From Pseudomonadota bacterium (GTDB taxonomy: Bacteria > Pseudomonadota > Alphaproteobacteria > Sphingomonadales > Sphingomonadaceae): a stretch of DNA of 7,870 bases. Each line of letters begins with the position of its first letter. Within the stretch, counting starts at the first letter, position 1. Shown piece after piece: positions 1-4,805 of this stretch. The translations under genes were made by a program, and so were the position numbers. The notes beneath the pieces are model-generated. The model did no database searches and was not told where the DNA came from. It saw nothing but the letters and a program-made list of their open reading frames with translations. Location of the stretch: positions 1 through 7,870 of the forward strand of contig JAEZCZ010000055.1 in assembly GCA_023433305.1 (NCBI GenBank), given 5' to 3'.

Positions 1-141
1 AACGTAGGGAGCCGGCTCGGCAGGTTCGAGCGTGCCGGTGACTCGCTCCGCGTCGCGTATCGCCAGGCTCGGATACTCGTCGGCCGGCGTCGCGCAGGCC
101 CCAAGAAGGGGCAGCAGGAGAAGGGAGCGGTTGAAACGCAT
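1..141 (-). CDS. Lipoprotein of unknown function, N-terminal part only
   Basis: The reverse strand reads from an ATG at 141 to the window edge without a stop (47 codons). The protein begins MRFNRSLLLLPLLGAC. This is a short, positively charged n-region (R2, R5), a leucine-rich core and a lipobox L13-G14-A15-C16, so Cys16 should be the lipidated first residue of a mature envelope lipoprotein. The mature part starts ATPADEYPSLAIRDAERVTG, which is polar and acidic. I do not recognise a domain and give no function. The gene is divergent from rplU, with about 200 bp between the two starts. A weak AAGG ribosome-binding motif lies upstream of the ATG. The start and lipobox are clear, but the rest of the gene is outside the window. 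Confidence 0.75.
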   Translation of the reverse strand, partial: MRFNRSLLLLPLLGACATPADEYPSLAIRDAERVTGTLEPAEPAPYV

Positions 142-213
142 CGCGGTTGGCCTTAGCTCGCCGTGCGAAGCGTTTCCAGCGCGCGGACGCGGCGAAATTG
201 ACTTGCTCCGGCG

Positions 214-242
214 TTGACAGGGGCAGGCTGTTCGCCTAACGG
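214..242 (+). promoter_or_regulatory. Probable sigma70 promoter of rplU-rpmA
   Basis: A perfect TTGACA lies at 214-219. After a 17-nt spacer comes TAACGG at 237-242, a plausible -10 element for a GC-rich alphaproteobacterium. Transcription would start near 249, leaving a leader of about 90 nt before the rplU ATG. A second TTGACT at 198-203 has no convincing -10 partner. The call rests on motif and position only. Confidence 0.55.
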
Positions 243-254
243 CCACGCACTTTC

Positions 255-279
255 GGTGCCCTGCCGGGGCGCCTTTTTT
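255..279 (+). terminator. Terminator-like hairpin with T-run in the rplU leader
   Basis: GGTGCCC (255-261) pairs with GGGCGCC (267-273), giving seven pairs including one G-U, around the 5-nt loop TGCCG. Six T follow at 274-279. It has the form of an intrinsic terminator. It lies downstream of the proposed rplU promoter and before the rplU start, so it could be an attenuator, a ribosomal-protein leader element, or a stop for transcription entering from upstream. The structure is visible; its role is inferred. Confidence 0.5.
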
Positions 280-337
280 GTCGTTTATGCGGGGCCTCCC
301 GCGGGAACGGCAGTCAGTAAGAACGGATTTGAAGACC

Positions 338-895
338 ATGTTCGCAGTAGTGCGCACGGGCGGCAAGCAGTATCGCGTCGCCCCAGGAGACAAGATCGCG
401 GTCGAGAAGCTGGCGGGCGACGCCGGCGATACGATCACGCTTGGTGACGTCCTGCTGGCCGGTGACGGCGGCGAGCTCAAGGATGCGGGCAAGGTCGCGG
501 TGTCGGCCGAGATCATCGCTCAGGCGAAGAGCGAGAAGGTCACGGTCTTCAAGAAGCGCCGCCGCCATAACTATCGCCGCAAGGCCGGCCATCGCCAGCA
601 GATGACGCTGCTCCGCATCGTCTCGGTCGGCGACGCCAAGGCCGAGAAGGCCGCGCCGAAGAAGGAAGCCGCTCCGAAGGCCGAGGCCGCTCCGGCCGTC
701 GAGGCGCCGAAGGCGGAGCCCAAGGCGAAGGCGGCCCCCAAGGCTGCCGAAGCCAAGGAAGCGCCGAAGAAGGCCGCTGCTCCGAAGAAGGAAGCGGCTG
801 CCGAGAAGCCCGCGAAGGATACCGCCGCGAAGAAGCCGGCCGCCAAGAAGGCGCCTAAGGATTCAGGGGCCAAGAAGCCCTCCGACGAGAAGTAA
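338..895 (+). CDS. rplU: Large-subunit ribosomal protein bL21 with long Lys/Ala/Pro-rich C-terminal tail
   Basis: bL21 is a component of the 50S subunit that binds 23S rRNA. The 185-residue product starts MFAVVRTGGKQYRVAPGD, the standard L21 beginning, and carries the basic RNA-binding segment FKKRRRHNYRRKAGHRQQMT near residues 71-90. The core ends near residue 98, about the usual full length of the family (around 100 aa). Residues 99-185 are a low-complexity tail built almost only from A, K, P, E and a few D, resembling histone H1 tails. An in-frame ATG at 278 would add 20 residues, but these do not resemble L21, so I take the ATG at 338. No strong Shine-Dalgarno is visible before it. rpmA follows 13 nt downstream, so the two form an operon. 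Identity is secure; the function of the tail is unknown. Confidence 0.97.
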   Translation: MFAVVRTGGKQYRVAPGDKIAVEKLAGDAGDTITLGDVLLAGDGGELKDAGKVAVSAEIIAQAKSEKVTVFKKRRRHNYRRKAGHRQQMTLLRIVSVGDAKAEKAAPKKEAAPKAEAAPAVEAPKAEPKAKAAPKAAEAKEAPKKAAAPKKEAAAEKPAKDTAAKKPAAKKAPKDSGAKKPSDEK

Positions 896-908
896 GAGGT
901 AGTTCGAG

Positions 909-1178
909 ATGGCACATAAGAAAGCAGGCGGTTCGTCGCGCAACGGTCGCGATTCGGCCGGCCGTCGCCTCGGCGTGAAGAAGTTCGGCGGTCAGGAAGT
1001 GATCGGCGGCAACATCATTATCCGTCAGCGCGGGACCAAGGTGTACCCGGGCGTCAACGTCGGCATGGGCAAGGACCACACCCTCTTTGCGCTTACTGCC
1101 GGCCGCGTGCGATTCCACGACGGCAAGCAGGGTCGCAAGTACGTGTCGGTCGACATGATGGCACAAGCCGCCGAATAA
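909..1178 (+). CDS. rpmA: Large-subunit ribosomal protein bL27
   Basis: bL27 is a 50S protein whose N-terminal arm reaches the peptidyl-transferase centre and helps place tRNA. The 89-residue product starts MAHKKAGGSSRNGRDSAGRR and continues LGVKKFGGQ and GGNIIIRQRGTKVYPGVNVG, which is the textbook L27 sequence and length. The N-terminus has no Firmicutes-type cleavable extension. A GAGG ribosome-binding motif (896-899) sits 9 nt before the ATG, directly after the rplU stop. It is the second gene of the rplU-rpmA operon and is followed by a strong terminator at 1246-1276. No anomalies are seen. Confidence 0.98.
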   Translation: MAHKKAGGSSRNGRDSAGRRLGVKKFGGQEVIGGNIIIRQRGTKVYPGVNVGMGKDHTLFALTAGRVRFHDGKQGRKYVSVDMMAQAAE

Positions 1179-1180
1179 TC

Positions 1181-1240
1181 GGATGACTCGACAAAGGGGT
1201 CATCCACCGGGATGGCCCCGCCAGGCGGCAAAAGCCTGGC
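1181..1240 (+). other. Tandem and alternative hairpins in the rpmA 3' untranslated region
   Basis: Three nucleotides after the rpmA stop, GGATGACTC (1181-1189) can pair with GGGTCATCC (1197-1205), giving nine pairs with one G-U. The segment 1198-1205 can instead pair with GGATGGCC (1210-1217) around an ACCG loop, giving eight pairs with one G-U. A further stem GCCAGGC/GCCTGGC (1220-1226/1234-1240) follows. The first two stems are mutually exclusive. The region precedes the terminator at 1246-1276. The base pairing is read directly; function is not established. Confidence 0.45.
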
Positions 1241-1245
1241 CTCGA

Positions 1246-1276
1246 GGGAGATGGGGCCGCCCCGTCTCCCTTTTTT
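1246..1276 (+). terminator. Intrinsic terminator of the rplU-rpmA operon
   Basis: Positions 1246-1256 pair with 1260-1270 in an 11-bp GC-rich stem (GGGAGATGGGG against CCCCGTCTCCC, one T-G wobble) with a 3-nt loop, followed by six T at 1271-1276. This is a classical Rho-independent terminator, 68 nt after the rpmA stop codon. It separates the ribosomal operon from the acetyltransferase gene. Confidence 0.9.
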
Positions 1277-1351
1277 AGTCTCTCTCGCAAACGGACTGTC
1301 ACAAAGCCGGGCCATGGGGCTCGCGTGGGGCGGTCACGAGGGAGAAGTGCG

Positions 1352-1912
1352 ATGTTCCTGCGTACCGAACGGCTGTTCATGAGGCCCGCCTGGCTCGAGG
1401 ATGCCCCCGAGCTCGCCCGCGCGATCGGGCACGAGCCGGTCGTGCGCATGCTCGCGCGCGTGCCTTGGCCGTATCGCGAGGAACACGCGCGTAGCTGGAT
1501 CGAATCGCAGCGCGATCCTTATCTCCCCAACCTGCTGGTTACCTTGCCCGACGAGGACGGCCGCATCGTCGGCGTTTGCGGCCTACATCAGGACCATGGC
1601 GAGATCGAGATCGGATACTGGATCTCCCCCGGCCATTGGGGCCGGGGCTATGCCACCGAGGCGGTGCGCGGGATGCTCTCGCTCGCGCGGCTCGCGGGGC
1701 ACCATCGCATCGTCAGCCGCCACGCGGCGGACAATCCGGCGTCGGGGCGCGTGCTGCGCAAGGCCGGCTTCCGTCCGACCGGCCGCGCACGCGCCTTCCA
1801 CAGCCTCGGTCGCGCCGCGCGAGTCGAAGCGCCTGAATACGCGCTCGACCTGTGCGGGGCCGACGGCCCTCGAGACGCACCCCAGGACGCTCCGATGAAA
1901 TGCGCCGCATGA
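1352..1912 (+). CDS. GNAT-family N-acetyltransferase, RimJ/RimL type
   Basis: The 186-residue product is a GNAT-fold acetyltransferase that would transfer an acetyl group from acetyl-CoA to an amine. The substrate cannot be read from sequence. It opens with LRTERLFMRPAWLEDAPELA, the usual start of the RimJ/RimL-like (Acetyltransf_3) group. The acetyl-CoA pyrophosphate-binding loop is GHWGRGYATEA (residues 94-104), and the motif B region is NPASGRVLRKAGF (residues 128-140). I chose the ATG at 1352 because GGAG at 1341-1344 lies 7 nt before it. A GTG at 1325 in the same frame would add nine unconserved residues. The last 20 or so residues lie beyond the GNAT fold and are variable. The gene lies after the rpmA terminator and is convergent with the thioesterase gene. 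Modification of ribosomal protein termini is possible given the neighbours, but that is only inference. Confidence 0.9.
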   Translation: MFLRTERLFMRPAWLEDAPELARAIGHEPVVRMLARVPWPYREEHARSWIESQRDPYLPNLLVTLPDEDGRIVGVCGLHQDHGEIEIGYWISPGHWGRGYATEAVRGMLSLARLAGHHRIVSRHAADNPASGRVLRKAGFRPTGRARAFHSLGRAARVEAPEYALDLCGADGPRDAPQDAPMKCAA

Positions 1913-1918
1913 CGACAA

Positions 1919-2080
1919 CCCCTTCCGCCTCGATGGGGGAAGGATAGCGAAACTTGCTCGCGCAGGGAGCTAGCGAAGCTTTGATGGGATGAGGGCGCCG
2001 CGTGCTCACCCCCATCCAACTCCGACCAATTCGCCACGCTCAACAGTCCCCGTATCCTTCCCCATCAAGCGGGAAGGAGC
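1919..2080. repeat. Imperfect palindromic element of about 160 bp (REP/MITE-like)
   Basis: The two halves are imperfect reverse complements about a centre near 1999/2000. GGGGAAGGATA (1936-1946) matches TATCCTTCCCC (2053-2063) exactly. GATGGG (1983-1988) matches CCCATC (2011-2016), and TGAG (1990-1993) matches CTCA (2005-2008). Each outer end also forms its own small hairpin: CCTTCC/GGAAGG at 1921-1943 and TCCTTCCC/GGGAAGGA at 2055-2078. The element fills nearly all of the gap between the stops of two convergent genes, so it may act as a two-way terminator. I see no coding potential or transposase. Whether it is repeated elsewhere in the genome cannot be seen here. Confidence 0.7.
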
Positions 2081-2099
2081 TTCCCAAGATCGATTCCCT

Positions 2100-2483
2100 C
2101 TAAACCTGGACGAAGCGCGCTACGACCTCGCGCGCCAGCCGGGCAGGCCGCCGGGTCGCGGCATCGAGGCAGCACCAGCTGCTCTGCACTTCGGCCAGCA
2201 CGTCCTCGCCGCGTTTGATGATGGTGCTGAAGAACGTGCGCGCGCCCTGGACCCGCTCGGCGAGCACCTCGGCAACGACGCCGTCGTCGAGGAATGCGGG
2301 CTTGCGGTAGGAAATCTCGTGCTTGAGCGCGACCCACAGGTGTTGCGCGACCGCTTCGGCGGGCGCGACCGCTTCCCAGTATCGCACCACGGCTTCCTGC
2401 ACCCAACGCAGATAGACCGCGTTGTTGACGTGGCCCATGTGGTCGATGTCGGCCGGTTCGATAGTGATCGGATGACGATACAT
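2100..2483 (-). CDS. Hotdog-fold acyl-CoA thioesterase (4HBT/FadM-like)
   Basis: The 127-residue product belongs to the 4-hydroxybenzoyl-CoA thioesterase-like hotdog family (YbgC/FadM group), soluble enzymes that hydrolyse acyl-CoA thioesters to free acid and CoA. The family signature is near the N-terminus: ADIDHMGHVNNAVYLRWVQE (residues 11-30). Asp14 aligns with the catalytic Asp17 of the Pseudomonas 4HBT enzyme, and the HVNNAVYL stretch forms the start of the central helix. Length is typical. I take the ATG at 2483, where AAGGGA overlapping the upstream stop codon can serve as ribosome-binding site. A start at 2516 would add 11 residues inside the preceding gene. The gene lies 10 nt after the ferritin-like gene, so the two are almost certainly cotranscribed. 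The acyl substrate is unknown. Confidence 0.88.
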   Translation of the reverse strand: MYRHPITIEPADIDHMGHVNNAVYLRWVQEAVVRYWEAVAPAEAVAQHLWVALKHEISYRKPAFLDDGVVAEVLAERVQGARTFFSTIIKRGEDVLAEVQSSWCCLDAATRRPARLAREVVARFVQV

Positions 2484-2493
2484 CGTTGGTCCC

Positions 2494-3351
2494 TTAGCGG
2501 CTTGCGGCCGCGGCATAATCGCTGTCGTACCTGCCGATCAGCGCGCGATCGTCCTGATTCCAGGGATGGAATCCCGGCAGGAAGTAGCGGCACCACGCCG
2601 GGAACACCCGCCGCAGGATGCCCGGCTTGCCGATCAGGTACCACACCAGCGCGCGCTTGGCTCGCCATCCGACGATCCCGTCCTGGGCGAGGAGCTCGGC
2701 CGCGTCCTGGAACCGGTTTCGCACGAAGCGCTGCGCGATGATGAGCATCAGCATGCTCTTGACCTTCCAGCGTTTCCAGCGGCTCCAGCTCTTCGTCGCG
2801 TGCAGCCAGGTGTCGTAGGCGACTGCCTTGTGCTCGATCTCCTCGACCGCGTGCCAGCGCCACAATTCGGCCTGCTCGCTGTCAGCGCCCGCGAAATGCT
2901 CGGGGTGGGTCAGGAACTCGTGCGCGAACATCGCGGTGAAGTGCTCGAGCGCCATCGTCACCGCCAGCCAGGCGTGCTTCGGCCGCGCGTAGACCAGGCC
3001 GATCAAGCGCTCGACCCGCGCATCGATCCCGCTCAGGTCATAACCCGCCTCGGCCGCGGCGCGATTGAAGGCGAGATGCTCGCGCGTGTGATTCACTTCC
3101 TGTCGGATGAAGGCCCTGATCTCGGTGGCGAGCTGGGGCGGGGCGCCATCGCGGAAGGACTTCACGGCGTCGACGAACAGCGTCTCGCCGCGCGGGAAGG
3201 TCGCCGACAGCGCGTTGAACCAGGCCGTCGCGATCGGATCGCCGCCTGCCCACCAGCGCTGCTGGGCCTCGCCACGGCCGAAACGCCTGTCGCGCACCGT
3301 GATCGGCAAGGCGCTCGCCACAGCTGGGCCGACAGGTGTATAAGCTGTCAT
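2494..3351 (-). CDS. COG3687/PF10118-type predicted metal-dependent hydrolase, ferritin-like di-iron ligand pattern
   Basis: The product (285 aa from the ATG at 3351) matches my recollection of the family annotated 'predicted metal-dependent hydrolase' (COG3687, Metal_hydrol); its typical opening PITVRDRRFGRGE is at residues 16-28. Read as a helical bundle, it shows E57 (RGETLFVDAV), E85xxH88 (RQEVNHTREH), E136 (ALEHFTAMF) and E171xxH174 (VEEIEHKAVAYD). This is the ligand order of ferritin-like di-iron proteins. A basic-hydrophobic stretch near 192-214 (WKRWKVKSMLMLIIAQRFV) may touch the membrane. An ATG at 3378 would add nine residues, but it lies inside the palindrome at 3373-3386 and two bases from the divergent tetR start; neither start has a clear Shine-Dalgarno. 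The thioesterase gene follows 10 nt downstream. Family membership is likely. The reaction is unknown, and 'hydrolase' may be a misnomer. Confidence 0.85.
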   Translation of the reverse strand: MTAYTPVGPAVASALPITVRDRRFGRGEAQQRWWAGGDPIATAWFNALSATFPRGETLFVDAVKSFRDGAPPQLATEIRAFIRQEVNHTREHLAFNRAAAEAGYDLSGIDARVERLIGLVYARPKHAWLAVTMALEHFTAMFAHEFLTHPEHFAGADSEQAELWRWHAVEEIEHKAVAYDTWLHATKSWSRWKRWKVKSMLMLIIAQRFVRNRFQDAAELLAQDGIVGWRAKRALVWYLIGKPGILRRVFPAWCRYFLPGFHPWNQDDRALIGRYDSDYAAAASR

Positions 3352-3372
3352 GGACGCGAAGTTGGGGGTAGC

Positions 3373-3386
3373 TGACATTCATGTCA
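3373..3386. promoter_or_regulatory. Candidate TetR operator between divergent genes
   Basis: TGACAT-TC-ATGTCA is a perfect 6-bp inverted repeat with a 2-bp spacer. It includes the tetR ATG (3381-3383) and an alternative ATG of the divergent gene (3376-3378, reverse strand). On the minus strand TTGACA (3387 to 3382) overlaps it and could be the -35 of the ferritin-like gene; the matching -10 is poor. On the plus strand TATAAG at 3339-3344 could be a -10 for tetR. Local autoregulation by the adjacent TetR protein is a reasonable inference. Confidence 0.5.
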
Positions 3387-3992
3387 ACACGTAGGCGCTT
3401 ACCGCCGGAAGAGAGCCGGCGCGCCGCGGTCGAAGCCGCGCGCACCCTGCTGATCGAGGCTGGTCCCCAGGCCGTCACGCTCAAGGCGGTCGCCGCCCGG
3501 ATCGGTCGCACCCATGCGAACCTGCTCCACCATTTCGGTTCCGCGGCCGAGTTGCAGAAGGCGCTCGCCGCGCACCTCGCAGCGGCCGTGTGCGAAACGA
3601 TTGGCGAGGCCGTGCGCGCCACCCAGGCCGGTTTTGGCTCGCCGCGTCAGGTGGTCGACCTCGCGTTCGACGCCTTCGACCGCGAAGGGGGCGCCGCGCT
3701 TGCGAGCTGGATGCTGCTTTCGGGCAACGAGGGCGCGCTCGATCCGATTATCGAGGCGATCCACGGCCTGGTGGACGAACTGCATCCGCAGGAAAAGGCC
3801 GAGGGCGCCAAACGCACGATGCACGAGACCACGCAGGCCCTCGTGCTCCTCGCGCTCGGTGACGCCCTGATTGGCGAACGGCTCGCGACATCGCTTGCCG
3901 TGCCGCGCGACACCGTCAGGGAAAAGGCTACCGCGATGCTGACCGCCTCGTACATCGAAGCGGGTGTCCTCGGCGCCGATTCGGGCAGCTAG
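3381..3992 (+). CDS. TetR/AcrR-family transcriptional regulator
   Basis: The 203-residue protein has the TetR layout: an N-terminal three-helix DNA-binding domain and an all-helical ligand-binding and dimerisation domain. The helix-turn-helix is near residues 32-53, VTLKAVAARIGRTHANLLHHFG, with the family's usual hydrophobic pattern and the NLLHHFGS end equivalent to YxHFxS. The C-terminal part (about 85-195) is not recognisable as a characterised subfamily, so the effector is unknown. The ATG at 3381 is the only good start, because an in-frame stop lies at 3369-3371. A GGGGG at 3364-3368 is a rather distant ribosome-binding motif. The gene is divergent from the ferritin-like/thioesterase pair and a palindrome sits at the junction, so it probably controls that pair. 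Its TAG overlaps the ygfZ stop on the other strand. Confidence 0.92.
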   Translation: MSTRRRLPPEESRRAAVEAARTLLIEAGPQAVTLKAVAARIGRTHANLLHHFGSAAELQKALAAHLAAAVCETIGEAVRATQAGFGSPRQVVDLAFDAFDREGGAALASWMLLSGNEGALDPIIEAIHGLVDELHPQEKAEGAKRTMHETTQALVLLALGDALIGERLATSLAVPRDTVREKATAMLTASYIEAGVLGADSGS

Positions 3993-4723
3993 GCGGCGCT
4001 ATCCAGGTCGAGCCAATCGGGCAGCAGGGCCGGATCGATGTCCTCGGCCCGCAGATGGTCGACCGCGAAACCCAGCTCGGGGTAGGCGGCCTTGCGTCGC
4101 TTTTCGTCGGAGCGGGCGAGCGGCACCACGACGAGACGGCGATTGACCTTCTGCCGCCAGTTCATCCGCGCGGTGTTTTCCTGCCCGACGTAACATCCCT
4201 TGGAGAAGGACACGCCGCCCAATTCCGCCGCGTTCGCCTCCAGCCACAACACATCGCCGAGCTCCGCGCGCCCTTCAGGCACGCCAAGCCGCAATCGGTG
4301 CGCGAGATAGGCGGCATCGGCGGCGTGGTCCTGGTCGCTCGCCGCCGCGATCCAGCGCTGGCCGAGGTCGGCGAGGCGGGGATCGGGCGCGCCGCCGTCG
4401 CCTAGCTCCGCCTGCCAGTAAACGCCGAGCGTGGAATCGACCGCGATCGATAGCTTGCGCCGCAGCCGATAGAGCGAGAGCCGCTTGACCAGCGCCTCCG
4501 CGGCGTCGGCCTCGCAATCGAGCAGCAGCGAGCCGTCGGCTCCGGGCCAGACCAGGAAGTCGAACAGCACCTTGCCTTGCGCGGTCAGCAGCGCGGCATA
4601 GACCGGCAGCTCCCCGGTCACGTCGTTGGTGACCAGGCCTTGCAGGAATTGCGCCGCGTCTTCGGCAGCATCCTCGGGCGCGACGCGCACCACCGCGCGG
4701 GAGAACAGGCGTTCGTGAGCCAT
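3989..4723 (-). CDS. ygfZ: YgfZ/CAF17-like folate-binding Fe-S cluster maintenance protein
   Basis: The 244-residue product is a member of the YgfZ/GcvT-like family. These proteins bind tetrahydrofolate and support assembly or repair of certain [4Fe-4S] enzymes in the cytoplasm. The diagnostic motif KGCYVGQE (residues 175-182), with its conserved Cys177, is intact and is followed by NTARM. The N-terminal folate-binding part shows FLQGLVTNDV (27-36) and LTAQGKVLFDFLV (46-58). The protein is shorter than E. coli YgfZ (326 aa): the C-terminal barrel after residue 195 is reduced to about 50 residues ending PDWLDLDSAA. The ATG at 4723 has no clear Shine-Dalgarno. A TTGACT (4757 to 4752, reverse strand) may be its -35, which would make the mRNA nearly leaderless. 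It is divergent from pyrC by 82 bp, and its stop overlaps the tetR stop. Confidence 0.92.
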   Translation of the reverse strand: MAHERLFSRAVVRVAPEDAAEDAAQFLQGLVTNDVTGELPVYAALLTAQGKVLFDFLVWPGADGSLLLDCEADAAEALVKRLSLYRLRRKLSIAVDSTLGVYWQAELGDGGAPDPRLADLGQRWIAAASDQDHAADAAYLAHRLRLGVPEGRAELGDVLWLEANAAELGGVSFSKGCYVGQENTARMNWRQKVNRRLVVVPLARSDEKRRKAAYPELGFAVDHLRAEDIDPALLPDWLDLDSAA

Positions 4724-4805
4724 GGCCGCAACTTGGGCTGGGCCCGGCGATAGTCAAGCCGCGGGCCTGTCCTATTTGCCGGTGCTGTGCCATGGGCGCG
4801 ACCCG

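Noticed and set aside
278..337. Extended start of rplU at 278
   Set aside because: The added 20 residues come from the leader next to the terminator-like hairpin and do not match L21.
181..337. Possible tRNA or other structured RNA gene between the left lipoprotein and rplU
   Set aside because: I could not fold a cloverleaf or find a T-loop motif; the region is explained by a promoter and one hairpin with a T-run.
571..915. Minus-strand open frame rich in Ala, Phe and Ser
   Set aside because: It is the complement of the repetitive Lys/Ala/Pro tail of rplU and has no independent features.
1989..2741. Plus-strand open frame of 250 codons starting inside the palindrome
   Set aside because: It crosses the repeat and then runs antisense to the thioesterase and ferritin-like genes; it has no family features.
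2566..3375. Plus-strand open frame of 269 codons opposite the ferritin-like gene
   Set aside because: It is a mirror frame of a gene with conserved metal-ligand motifs; its own translation shows no domain or ribosome-binding site.
4722..4805. N-terminal extension of pyrC from the ATG at 4722
   Set aside because: The 28 extra residues are unlike PyrC, and the start overlaps the ygfZ start codon on the other strand. The ATG at 4806 gives the conserved N-terminus and E. coli-like residue numbering.
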